DNA from: Gemmatimonadaceae bacterium
Lineage (GTDB): Bacteria > Gemmatimonadota > Gemmatimonadetes > Gemmatimonadales > Gemmatimonadaceae
DNA: 16,137 bases
Reading direction: 5' to 3'
Assembly (NCBI GenBank): GCA_013813605.1
Contig: JACCRL010000211.1
Location: 1 to 16,137 of the forward strand
How positions within the stretch are numbered: the first letter of the stretch is position 1; each line of letters opens with the position of its first letter. Shown in pieces: positions 1-6,374 of this stretch. The notes below the pieces were generated by a model. That model saw only the letters and a program-made list of their open reading frames with translations. It searched no databases and had not been told where the DNA came from. The position numbers and the translations under genes were made by a program.

Positions 1-522
1 CTGCCGGTCGGACCCCGTCCGCCCGAGCAAGTCACCGCCGTCGTGGAGATCCCGCGCGGGAGCCGTAACAAGTATGAGCTCGACAAGGTCTCCGGGCTCC
101 TGCGGCTCGACCGTGTGCTTTACTCAGCCGTGCACTATCCGGGCGATTACGGATTCATCCCGCGCACGTTGCACGAGGATAACGATCCGCTTGACATTCT
201 CGTCCACATCAACGAGCCGACGTTCCCCGGCTGCCAGATCGACTGCCGTCCGCTCGGCGTGCTCCGCATGCTCGACCGCGGCGAGCCGGACGACAAGATT
301 CTCGCGGTGCCCTGTCACGATCCCTACTACCACGAATACTTCGACATCGCCGATCTTTCCCAGCACTATCTCAAGGAAGTCGAGCACTTCTTTCACATCT
401 ACAAGGATCTGGAAGGCCGCCGAGTCGAGATACTCGGCTGGGAGAAGAGCGAGGTGGCGGCGCGAATCATAAGCGAATCGGTTGTCCGGTACGAGGAAAA
501 ATTCCATCAGGTGGGAACATGA
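1..522 (+). CDS. ppa: Inorganic pyrophosphatase, family I (5' partial)
   Basis: Soluble family I pyrophosphatase, which hydrolyses PPi to two phosphates in the cytoplasm with Mg2+ and so pulls biosynthetic reactions forward. The frame is open from base 1 ([20 protein letters not shown]), matching the usual N-terminal region before the VEIP strand, so the true start lies upstream; GTG at 43 is not the start. Visible family features are [19 protein letters not shown], the metal-binding DNDPLDILV signature, [17 protein letters not shown] (the second acidic cluster plus lysine) and [11 protein letters not shown] near the C-terminus. All key acidic and basic residues I can place are present. Its stop overlaps the next gene's start (ATGA at 519-522), implying translational coupling. 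The family is certain. Confidence 0.96.
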   Translation: MPVGPRPPEQVTAVVEIPRGSRNKYELDKVSGLLRLDRVLYSAVHYPGDYGFIPRTLHEDNDPLDILVHINEPTFPGCQIDCRPLGVLRMLDRGEPDDKILAVPCHDPYYHEYFDIADLSQHYLKEVEHFFHIYKDLEGRRVEILGWEKSEVAARIISESVVRYEEKFHQVGT

Positions 523-869
523 ATCACGTACGAACCAACAGCATGATCTGCGTCACCACGAACACGATCGAAGGCCATCCCGTAACGCGGTACATCGGCA
601 TCGTGACGGGTGAAGCCATTCTCGGCGCCAACATCTTCCGCGACATCTTTGCTGGAATCCGCGATATCATCGGCGGGCGCTCGGCTGCCTATGAGAAGGA
701 GCTGCGTTCGGCGAGGGATATCGCGCTCAACGATCTCCAGGAAACGGCGAGATCGATGGGTGCGAACGCGGTGATCGCGGTTGACATCGATTACGAGAAC
801 ATCAGCATGGGGCGGGGCGGCGGGATGCTGATGGTCAGCGTCTCGGGTACGGCAGTGGTGATAGACTAG
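519..869 (+). CDS. YbjQ / UPF0145 family protein
   Basis: A 116-residue protein closely matching the YbjQ/UPF0145 family. [16 protein letters not shown] and [11 protein letters not shown] are nearly identical to E. coli YbjQ as I remember it, and the C-terminal [11 protein letters not shown] strand is present. The family forms oligomeric rings and has been called a possible heavy-metal-binding domain, but its role is unsettled. Start choice: ATG at 519 overlaps the ppa stop and has AGGTGGG just upstream. ATG at 543 would align exactly with the E. coli N-terminus ([11 protein letters not shown] against MQFSTTPTLEG). I prefer 519 because of the ribosome binding site, but the first eight residues may be an extension. 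It sits between ppa and a thiol-transferase gene, apparently in one operon. Confidence 0.93.
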   Translation: MNHVRTNSMICVTTNTIEGHPVTRYIGIVTGEAILGANIFRDIFAGIRDIIGGRSAAYEKELRSARDIALNDLQETARSMGANAVIAVDIDYENISMGRGGGMLMVSVSGTAVVID

Positions 870-871
870 CC

Positions 872-1399
872 GTGACCGACCTGAAATATCCGGTTGGGAA
901 GTTCGATTTCGACGCCCCGATCGCGGAAGCGGACCACGCGCGTTTGATCGACGAGATCGCCGCGACGCCGGCAGCCCTCCGCGCTGCAGTGACCGGCCTC
1001 TCGCGCGACCAGCTCGAAACCCGCTACCGCCCCGGCGGCTGGACGGTGAAGCAGGTCGTGCACCACGTCCCCGACAGTCACATGAATGCATACTCGCGCT
1101 TCAAGCTGGCGCTGACGGAAGACGAGCCGACGATAAAGCCTTACGACGAGGCGAAGTGGGCGGAACTGCCGGACTCGCAAAAGGTTGCGGCCGAGGTGTC
1201 TCTCAGGCTGGTCGAGGCGATTCACGAACGCTGGGTTCCGCTTCTCCGAACCATGGACAGCGCCGATTTCCGGCGCGGTTTTCGCCATCCGGACCATGGG
1301 CGCGTGCTCACCCTCCAGCAGGTGCTCGGCCTGTACGCGTGGCACGGGCGGCACCACGTCGCGCACATCACCACGCTGAGAGACCGCGAAGGCTGGTAG
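872..1399 (+). CDS. YfiT/BstA-like DinB-fold metal-dependent thiol transferase
   Basis: A 175-residue four-helix-bundle protein matching Bacillus YfiT, a metal-dependent protein of the DinB superfamily described as a bacillithiol S-transferase. The N-terminal YPVGKF, the RPGGWTVKQVVHHVPDSH block (residues 53-70), MNAYSRFKLALTED and the C-terminal GLYAWHGRHHVAHIT (153-167) all follow YfiT closely. His64/65, His158 and His162 are the likely metal ligands. It starts with GTG two bases after the ybjQ stop; no strong ribosome site is visible, consistent with coupling. Older annotation calls this family a putative metal-dependent hydrolase. Actual thiol use depends on whether the host makes bacillithiol, which cannot be seen here. 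Next to MsrA and a rhodanese, a role in detoxifying electrophiles is plausible inference. Confidence 0.9.
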   Translation: MTDLKYPVGKFDFDAPIAEADHARLIDEIAATPAALRAAVTGLSRDQLETRYRPGGWTVKQVVHHVPDSHMNAYSRFKLALTEDEPTIKPYDEAKWAELPDSQKVAAEVSLRLVEAIHERWVPLLRTMDSADFRRGFRHPDHGRVLTLQQVLGLYAWHGRHHVAHITTLRDREGW

Positions 1400-1422
1400 C
1401 GATTCCGCGCATTGCACGCCGT

Positions 1423-1430
1423 TATCTTTG
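1423..1430 (+). promoter_or_regulatory. Possible -10/-7 element ahead of msrA
   Basis: TATCTTTG lies 36 bases before the msrA start, in the 66-base gap after the thiol-transferase gene. It fits the TAnnTTTG element known from Bacteroidota promoters and also a weak sigma-70 -10 box. I see no convincing -35 at 16-18 bases upstream. It may give msrA its own, stress-responsive promoter within the run. This is a weak call. Confidence 0.3.
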
Positions 1431-1465
1431 GAACAGGCAATAACGATTGAATCAGGAGTGACGAG

Positions 1466-1936
1466 ATGGAGCTTGCAACATTTGGAGCGGGTTGTTTCTG
1501 GGGCGTCGAAGTCACCTTTCGCAACGTCAAGGGCGTGAAGGAAGCGCTCGTCGGATACCTGGGTGGCACGCTTCCGAACCCGACCTACAAGGATGTCTGC
1601 ACCGGCAGGACGGGCCACGCTGAAGTCGTGCAGGTGGAGTTCGACCCCGCCCAGGTCACCTTTGAGAGGCTGCTCGATGTGTTCTGGGAAAATCACAATC
1701 CGACGACGCTCAACCGTCAGGGGCCCGACGTCGGAACACAGTACCGGTCGGGAATCTTCTACCACTCGCCCGCGCAGAAGACCGCCGCCGAGGAATCGAA
1801 GCGGAAGCTCGAGGCGAGCGGAAAGTTCGCGCGGCCGGTCGTGACCGAGATCACGCCCACGTCGGAGTTCTACATCGCCGAGGACTACCACCAGCGTTAT
1901 CTGGAGAAGCGCGGCCTCGCGGCCTGTCACGTCTAA
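1466..1936 (+). CDS. msrA: Peptide methionine-(S)-S-oxide reductase
   Basis: MsrA reduces methionine-S-sulfoxide in proteins and free methionine, usually drawing electrons from thioredoxin. The catalytic motif GCFWG is at residues 9-13 with Cys10 as nucleophile. Further family blocks are [20 protein letters not shown] (42-55), [23 protein letters not shown] and AEDYHQRYL near the end. Cys154 in the C-terminal LAACHV is well placed as the resolving cysteine of the short two-cysteine type. The 156-residue length is typical of the minimal cytosolic form without a signal peptide. The start is ATG at 1466 with CAGGAG at 1453-1458. It lies 66 bases after the DinB-fold gene and 16 before the DUF4235 gene, in a group with an oxidative-repair flavour. 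Confidence 0.96.
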   Translation: MELATFGAGCFWGVEVTFRNVKGVKEALVGYLGGTLPNPTYKDVCTGRTGHAEVVQVEFDPAQVTFERLLDVFWENHNPTTLNRQGPDVGTQYRSGIFYHSPAQKTAAEESKRKLEASGKFARPVVTEITPTSEFYIAEDYHQRYLEKRGLAACHV

Positions 1937-1952
1937 ACCAGGAATACCCGAC

Positions 1953-2237
1953 ATGGCCAAACAATCGATCTCCAAAAGAACGGCCTGGATGCTGGTGAGC
2001 GCCGGCTCGGCGATGCTCGTCGGTCAGGTCGTCGGTACGGCGCTCGAGGCGGGATGGCGAAAGGCCCGCGATGAAGACCCGCCGTACGAGCCATGGAAGG
2101 GCGACCAGAGCTGGTCGAGCGCGCTGGCGTGGGTAGTGCTCTCGGCGGCAGCCGTTGCCGCGACTCAGCTCGTTGCACGGCGCGGCACCGATCTCGGCTG
2201 GCAGAAGGTAACCGGAAAAAAACCGCCGCACGCCTGA
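1953..2237 (+). CDS. DUF4235 small membrane protein
   Basis: A 94-residue protein resembling the DUF4235 family of small membrane proteins, whose function is unknown. Two hydrophobic segments are visible, about residues 12-30 and 56-75. They are joined by a charged, proline-containing loop (ARDEDPPYEPWKGDQSW) and followed by a basic tail (GWQKVTGKKPP), which points to a hairpin with both ends cytoplasmic. The start is ATG at 1953 with AGGAA at 1940-1944. Its TGA shares a base with the ATG of the downstream rhodanese gene (TGATG at 2235-2239), so the two are probably translated together. The position between msrA and a rhodanese suggests an envelope-stress or housekeeping role, but nothing in the sequence shows one. 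Confidence 0.8.
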   Translation: MAKQSISKRTAWMLVSAGSAMLVGQVVGTALEAGWRKARDEDPPYEPWKGDQSWSSALAWVVLSAAAVAATQLVARRGTDLGWQKVTGKKPPHA

Positions 2238-2605
2238 TGGATCACTCGCCCGGATTTCTGGCGCTCGTCAACGAGGCGAGACAGCGCGGCCGCGAAGTCG
2301 GAGCGGACGAGGCGAGGAGGATGGCGGAGAGCGGAGCACTGCTCGTGGATGTGCGCGAAGACCGGGAGTGGGCGGCGGGGCACGCGCGGGGTGCCGTGCA
2401 TCTCGGAAGGGGAGTCATCGAGCGTGACGTAGAGAAAGCCATTCCCGACAAGGATGCCGAGATCATTCTTTACTGCGGCGGAGGGTTTCGGTCGGCGCTC
2501 ACCGCGGACTCACTGCAGAGGATGGGTTACTCCAGCGTCCTGTCCATGGCGGGCGGCTGGAGGGCGTGGCAGGAGAACGGCGGGGAAATAGCAACGGGAG
2601 ACTGA
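2237..2605 (+). CDS. Single-domain rhodanese-like sulfurtransferase
   Basis: A 122-residue single rhodanese domain. Such proteins carry a persulfide on an active-site cysteine and move sulfane sulfur to cyanide, thiols or biosynthetic partners. Visible features are LLVDVREDREWAAGHARGAVHL (residues 35-56, the usual DVRE...GHI.GA.HL pattern) and the active-site loop YCGGGFRSA with Cys80, followed by MAGGWRAWQENGG, typical of the C-terminus. The frame is open further upstream, to an ATG at 2093, but that part overlaps DUF4235 in another frame and does not look like protein. ATG at 2237, which overlaps the DUF4235 stop, gives the normal family length. No signal peptide, so cytoplasmic. It is the last gene of the left-hand + strand run and converges on the PAP2 gene 20 bases away. 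Confidence 0.93.
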   Translation: MDHSPGFLALVNEARQRGREVGADEARRMAESGALLVDVREDREWAAGHARGAVHLGRGVIERDVEKAIPDKDAEIILYCGGGFRSALTADSLQRMGYSSVLSMAGGWRAWQENGGEIATGD

Positions 2606-2625
2606 AGCTGCACCGGGCTCGACCG

Positions 2626-3270
2626 CTACGTCTTTCGGATCTTGGCCTTCCTGCGCGCTTGTGCGACCTCATATCCCGCGGCGCACGCGCTACCAAGAGC
2701 AGCAGCGCCCAGCCAACCACCGATAATGTCGGTGGCCCAGTGGCGGTCGAGATAGAGCGCATGAAGCGCGGCCACGAGAGGAATCGAGAGGGCTACGGGA
2801 ACATAGATTTCCCTGTTGCCGACGTTCTCCCGGACGAGCACGTACGCCGTTACGAGCGATACAGTCGACGCGCGCAACGCGTGCCCGCTCGGGAAGCTTG
2901 GCTCTGTGAGCGAAAAACGGCCCCAGGGCGCGTGGCGTCGGGGCAGAAACTTCTCCGCAGCGTCCGCCGCGGCGTACGATGCCAGCGCCGACGTCATCAC
3001 TGTCACGGCGCTGTCGGCTCCCTTCTTCTTCAGGAGCAGATAGGCGGCAACTCCCCCGGTGATCGGGAGGTGCAGCCAGGTTTTTCCGATCGGCCCGAGC
3101 GACTCTGCGTTCCGCTTCGTGCGCGAGCGTCGGTAGCGGGGAAAATAGGAGCGAACGCGGCTGTCGAAGCCGCCAGTTCTCCCTCCAAGCACGAGGGCAC
3201 CGAGCCCAAGCAGCGCAGTGCTGCTCACCAGGCCCGCCCCGAGCAGCCTGCCGCCATTTCTGATTCGCAT
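2626..3270 (-). CDS. PAP2-superfamily membrane phosphatase, atypical active site
   Basis: A 214-residue membrane protein of the PAP2 acid phosphatase superfamily (phosphatidic acid or undecaprenyl-PP phosphatase-like). It has a hydrophobic N-terminal segment (about 10-30) and several later membrane segments. The central motif PSFPSGHA is intact (PSGH at 127-130). The last motif region, HALYLDRHWATDIIGGW, keeps His177 and Asp181. However, the arginine normally six residues before that His (SRx5H) is Ala171, and the first motif reads KFLPRRHAP, so Kx6RP has Ala114 where Arg is expected. Neighbouring arginines (111, 112, 176) might compensate. Substrate unknown. ATG at 3270 lacks a clear ribosome site. 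It converges with the rhodanese gene and diverges from the gene at 3409. Confidence 0.88.
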   Translation of the reverse strand: MRIRNGGRLLGAGLVSSTALLGLGALVLGGRTGGFDSRVRSYFPRYRRSRTKRNAESLGPIGKTWLHLPITGGVAAYLLLKKKGADSAVTVMTSALASYAAADAAEKFLPRRHAPWGRFSLTEPSFPSGHALRASTVSLVTAYVLVRENVGNREIYVPVALSIPLVAALHALYLDRHWATDIIGGWLGAAALGSACAAGYEVAQARRKAKIRKT

Positions 3271-3343
3271 GATGCCGGTTAAGGGCGACTTTCGTACCGC
3301 CAGGCGCGCGTGGTGAGCAACAAAAAATCAACGTTCGCATCTA

Positions 3344-3381
3344 ACAAAGTACTTGACAATACAAAGTCAACGGCCCATCTT
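3344..3381 (+). promoter_or_regulatory. Sigma-70-like promoter with overlapping direct repeat
   Basis: TTGACA at 3353-3358 is followed, after 17 bases, by CATCTT at 3376-3381, a fair promoter for the membrane protein starting at 3409. Two exact copies of ACAAAGT (3344-3350 and 3361-3367, 17 bases apart) flank the -35 box, as an operator might. The region is clearly AT-richer than its surroundings. The rest of the 138-base gap (3271-3408) shows nothing else I can name. The repressor, if any, is not in the window. Confidence 0.6.
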
Positions 3382-3408
3382 GGGAGAACTTCTCAGGAGT
3401 TTCGTTAA

Positions 3409-3804
3409 ATGCTTACGTCCTTGCTCACGCTCGCTTCATTCGCAAATGCCGCCGCCGGCCTCGTCCTCATCGGCACATGGATCATCGGAAGGGGTCACGT
3501 TCCCGCGGTCGTCGTGTTCATCGGCATCTCCCTGCTCGTTCAGGGAGTGTACACCCTCGCCTACCTGCGCGGCGCGCTGCGCAAATGGGGTGACCTGGCG
3601 ACAGGCGCACTCTTCGCCGGCCAGGCGTTGTCGGCGTGCGTGGGCGGGGTTGGACTGATTGAGTCAGTGGCGCAAAACATCAACGCGTCAAACGGGGATG
3701 TCGAGATGGCCCCGGTACTGGCGGGACTCATCATGCTCGGGCAGGCCCTCCTCACACTGTTCCATTTGCTGGCCAGCGGAAGATTGCAGCCGAGGCTCAG
3801 CTAA
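3409..3804 (+). CDS. Four-helix membrane protein, unknown function
   Basis: I do not recognise a family. The 131-residue protein is mostly hydrophobic, with four likely membrane segments at about residues 5-26, 31-52, 64-86 and 99-122, joined by short loops. The second loop is basic (RGALRKWGD), the third acidic and asparagine-rich (NINASNGDVE), and the tail basic (SGRLQPRLS). The start is ATG at 3409 with a strong AGGAG at 3395-3399, nine bases away, and a TTGACA promoter at 3353. It is a single-gene unit: PAP2 diverges upstream and the aquaporin gene converges 18 bases downstream. It could be a small integral membrane protein under stress control, but that is guesswork from the operator-like repeat. 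Confidence 0.72.
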   Translation: MLTSLLTLASFANAAAGLVLIGTWIIGRGHVPAVVVFIGISLLVQGVYTLAYLRGALRKWGDLATGALFAGQALSACVGGVGLIESVAQNINASNGDVEMAPVLAGLIMLGQALLTLFHLLASGRLQPRLS

Positions 3805-3822
3805 CCGCGCTGAAACCAGGCG

Positions 3823-4527
3823 CTAGGGCCGCAGCTCGCCGTGATTCGCGGGTTCGCGGGTTCGCCGCAGGAACAGGAAGTCGTAAAGCAGCGCTGCCAG
3901 GACTGCGCCGACCGTGGGCGCAATCCAGTAGATCATCTGCGCCTCGAAAACTCCGCTCGCAACCGCGGGTCCGAACGAGCGCGCCGGATTCATTGACGCC
4001 CCCGTTAGCGGACCGATTGCGAGGATGTTTGCCGCGACCACGAAACCGATGGCAAGACCTCCGATGTTCGGGGCGCGCTCATCGACTGCTGTCCCGAATA
4101 CGACCAGGACCAGGAAGAACGTCGCGATCGCCTCGAGGAGGAAAGCCTGGGTGCCGCCAATGTCGAGAGATATGGATTGGCCACCGCCGCGCGTCACCGC
4201 GAAAACTGCCTCCGGAAAGGTTGCTTTGAGCGCATAGCCGGCGATGACGGCGCCGAGGATCTGGGCGATGATGTAAAGGCCCGCCATCGTCGGCTGAATG
4301 CGGCGCGTTGCCAGGAAGCCGACCGTCACCGCCGGATTGAAGTGACCGGAGATGCGCATCAGCGCGCTCACCATCACGGCAACGATAAGCCCGTTCGCGA
4401 GGGCGACTTCAACGAGGGCGGCGGAGCTGCCTGCCTGTTTCGCCGACAGGATCGCACCACTGCCAACGAATACCAGCGCGAACGTGCCGATGAACTCAGC
4501 TGCAAAATGGCGCCACGAATCACGCAA
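3823..4527 (-). CDS. Aquaporin (MIP family), plant-TIP-like second half
   Basis: A 234-residue MIP channel for passive water or small-solute passage across the inner membrane, with six membrane helices and two NPA boxes (residues 64-66 and 180-182). The second half, GFVVAANILAIGPLTGASMNPARSFGPA (given here in outline, 161-188), strongly recalls plant TIP aquaporins. By alignment from memory, the selectivity filter would be Asn45, Ile168, Ala177 and Arg183, an unusual Asn-Ile-Ala-Arg set. Loop B reads RISGHFNPAV, one residue shorter than the common ISGGHFNPAV. The start is TTG at 4527; no ATG is in frame nearby, and GGAG lies seven bases upstream. It follows the ketosynthase gene by 33 bases and may be the last gene of that operon or a separate unit. 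Confidence 0.93.
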   Translation of the reverse strand: MRDSWRHFAAEFIGTFALVFVGSGAILSAKQAGSSAALVEVALANGLIVAVMVSALMRISGHFNPAVTVGFLATRRIQPTMAGLYIIAQILGAVIAGYALKATFPEAVFAVTRGGGQSISLDIGGTQAFLLEAIATFFLVLVVFGTAVDERAPNIGGLAIGFVVAANILAIGPLTGASMNPARSFGPAVASGVFEAQMIYWIAPTVGAVLAALLYDFLFLRRTREPANHGELRP

Positions 4528-4534
4528 TTTGATT

Positions 4535-4538
4535 CTCC
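4535..4538 (-). promoter_or_regulatory. Ribosome binding site fixing the TTG start of the aquaporin
   Basis: GGAG on the minus strand lies seven bases upstream of TTG at 4527. An ATG just upstream is in another frame and hits a stop after seven codons, so the TTG with this site is the best start. Confidence 0.6.
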
Positions 4539-4560
4539 GGCATTGAGTGGTGCTGGCGCG

Positions 4561-5820
4561 CTAAATAACCCGTCGCAACACCAGGGCGGCGTTGATCCCG
4601 CCGAATCCAAACGAATTGCTGAGCACGTGCTCGACCCGCTCCGCCCGCCCGACGGCCGGCAGAAAATTAAGATCGCAAGCCGCGTCCGCAACCTTGAGAT
4701 TCACCGTCGGCGGCAGCCATTCGCGGTCGATTGCCAGCGCGCAGATTGCTGCTTCGATGGCGCCGGACGCTCCCAACGCGTGTCCGTAGTATCCCTTCGT
4801 GCCGCTCATCGGCACCGAGTATGCCCGTTCGCCAAGCACCTTCTTGATCGCCGCGGTCTCGGTCGAATCGTTGAGCGGCGTCGAGCTGCCGTGCGTATTC
4901 ACGTAACCGATTTCCGCCGGCGACACGTGCGCGTCGTCCAGCGCGAGCTGCATCGATCTCGCCGCCTGCGATCCGTCGGGTAGCGGCGCCGTCATGTGGT
5001 AGGCGTCGTTCGTCGTACCGTAGCCAGCCACTTCGGCGTAGATCTTCGCGCCTCGCGCGACAGCGCGCCCGTATTCCTCGAGGACGAGCACCGCCGCGCC
5101 CTCGCCCATCACGAACCCATCGCGGTCCTTGTCGAATGGGCGTGATGCGCTCGCTGGGTCGTCGTTCCGCGTTGACATCGCCCTGATGAGCGCAAACGCA
5201 CCGTAGCAGAGCGGCGCCAGAGGCGCCTCCGAACCGCCCGCAATCATCACATCAGCGTAGCCGTCCCTGATCTGCCGGTAAGCGTCTCCGATGGCGATGG
5301 TGCCGGATGCGCAGCTCATTGCGTTGGTGGAGTTGGGCCCGCTGATGCCAAGCTCGATCGCGATGTTGCAGCTCGAAGCACCACCGAAAACCGCCAGTGC
5401 GAGCGTGGCGTCCACCGCGCGGAGTCCCCCCTCCATATACGCGCCGAGCTGACTCTCGGCGTACCCGATGCCGCCGAGTGCCGTGCCCATCATCGCACCA
5501 ACGCGCTCGCGGTTCTCGGCCGCGAGATCGAGCTCGGAATCGGCCAGCGCCATCTGCGCCCCGACAACGGAAAACTGCGAGAACCGGTCGAGTCGCTTCG
5601 CCTTGCGCTGCTCGAGATGGTCGGTGGGGACGAAGTCGTTCACCTCGGCCGCGTTGTGGCTGCGGAATGGAGACGGATCGAATCGCGTCAGCGCCGTGAC
5701 CGCCGATTGCTGGCGGGTGAGACCGTCCCACATGCCGCTGCCCGTCGTGCCGATCGGCGTGATCGCGCCGACTCCGGTGATCACGACCCTTCGAGTTCCA
5801 TTCATGCGCTCGTGCAGCAT
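4561..5820 (-). CDS. FabF-like beta-ketoacyl synthase
   Basis: A 419-residue condensing enzyme of the KAS I/II type, which joins an acyl primer to malonyl-ACP by decarboxylative Claisen condensation. The N-terminal RRVVITGVGAITPIG is standard. The catalytic triad is complete: Cys170 in AMSCASGTIAIG, His310 in YVNTHGSSTPLND and His347 in GTKGYYGHALGASG, with Lys342. NSFGFGGINA near the end is the usual gate loop. The start at 5820 overlaps the stop of the upstream cyclase-like gene (TAATG); ATG at 5805 is an alternative that fits the family N-terminus slightly better. The longer open frame to 5961 overlaps the upstream gene and is not protein-like. It is the sixth gene of the operon starting at 10247. 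It could serve a dedicated polyketide or lipid pathway rather than housekeeping fatty acid synthesis, since no fab genes flank it. Confidence 0.93.
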   Translation of the reverse strand: MLHERMNGTRRVVITGVGAITPIGTTGSGMWDGLTRQQSAVTALTRFDPSPFRSHNAAEVNDFVPTDHLEQRKAKRLDRFSQFSVVGAQMALADSELDLAAENRERVGAMMGTALGGIGYAESQLGAYMEGGLRAVDATLALAVFGGASSCNIAIELGISGPNSTNAMSCASGTIAIGDAYRQIRDGYADVMIAGGSEAPLAPLCYGAFALIRAMSTRNDDPASASRPFDKDRDGFVMGEGAAVLVLEEYGRAVARGAKIYAEVAGYGTTNDAYHMTAPLPDGSQAARSMQLALDDAHVSPAEIGYVNTHGSSTPLNDSTETAAIKKVLGERAYSVPMSGTKGYYGHALGASGAIEAAICALAIDREWLPPTVNLKVADAACDLNFLPAVGRAERVEHVLSNSFGFGGINAALVLRRVI

Positions 5821-6374
5821 TACCATTTTCTGAAAGCTTCCTGTTCGGCGACCCGTGCAAGCCCGGCAAGTGTCCGTGACGCGATGCCGTGCACGAAAAC
5901 CGGGCCGATGACGTTCATTGCCGCCCACATGCCAACGAGCGGCCAGCGCGGACCATCCCACACATGAAGGATTCTAACATGAGTGCCACCGGGCGTCGGC
6001 GTGAAGGACCATTCGACGTCCATCCCCTTCGTAATACCCCCGACGTGACGGAATCGGATCGCTGGCGCCTCGTGGTCGATACTCATCTCGGACAGCCACC
6101 AGGTCGGCCACATGAATCCGGCCGGTCCAGTGTGGATGCCGGGTATCGGAAAGGGCCGATACGCGGACATCTCCACCAGGCCACCGCCGTCGGCGCGCTT
6201 CTCCCGAAAGCGCACCTTTCTGTAGTGCTTCAGGTACGCGGGCCAGTGCTCGACCTTCTGCGCGATGTCGAAGACGTTCCTGATCGGCGCGCGCACCAGC
6301 CCCTCATCGACAGTGTGCATCGGCCTGCCAGGCGGCATCGGCCCGAGCTCGTAGCCGGCGGCAGGCGACGACAT
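5820..6374 (-). CDS. SRPBCC-fold protein, polyketide cyclase/dehydrase-like
   Basis: A 184-residue START-like (SRPBCC) protein with a helix-grip fold that encloses a hydrophobic ligand. Recognisable parts are the first strand VDEGLVRAPIRNVFDIAQKV, then EHWPAYLKHYRKVRF (typical of cyclase or coenzyme-Q-binding members), the middle strands MDVEWSFTPTPGGTHVRILH (118-137) and a long C-terminal helix ending HGIASRTLAGLARVAEQEA. A Gly/Pro/Trp-rich middle (AGFMWPTWW, 85-93) is distinctive. The start at 6374 shares a base with the methyltransferase stop (TGATG), and its own TAA overlaps the ketosynthase ATG. Next to a ketosynthase, methyltransferase and flavin enzymes, a role as cyclase, aromatase or lipid-ligand carrier is reasonable inference. 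The exact reaction cannot be read from sequence. Confidence 0.85.
   Translation of the reverse strand: MSSPAAGYELGPMPPGRPMHTVDEGLVRAPIRNVFDIAQKVEHWPAYLKHYRKVRFREKRADGGGLVEMSAYRPFPIPGIHTGPAGFMWPTWWLSEMSIDHEAPAIRFRHVGGITKGMDVEWSFTPTPGGTHVRILHVWDGPRWPLVGMWAAMNVIGPVFVHGIASRTLAGLARVAEQEAFRKW

Noticed and set aside
2566..3282. 238-codon + strand open frame over the PAP2 gene
   Set aside because: Charged, low-complexity translation with no family features; the minus strand carries the PSGH motif and membrane segments.
3836..3868. Short tandem TTCGCGGG units in the aquaporin C-terminus
   Set aside because: Only two units plus a partial one, inside coding sequence; explained by GC-rich codons.
4177..4983. 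268-codon + strand open frame across the aquaporin and ketosynthase genes
   Set aside because: Antisense shadow; both minus-strand genes have complete catalytic or pore motifs.
5821..5961. N-terminal extension of the ketosynthase to an ATG at 5961
   Set aside because: It overlaps the cyclase-like gene in another frame, is Arg-rich, and the family N-terminus begins at the later ATG codons.
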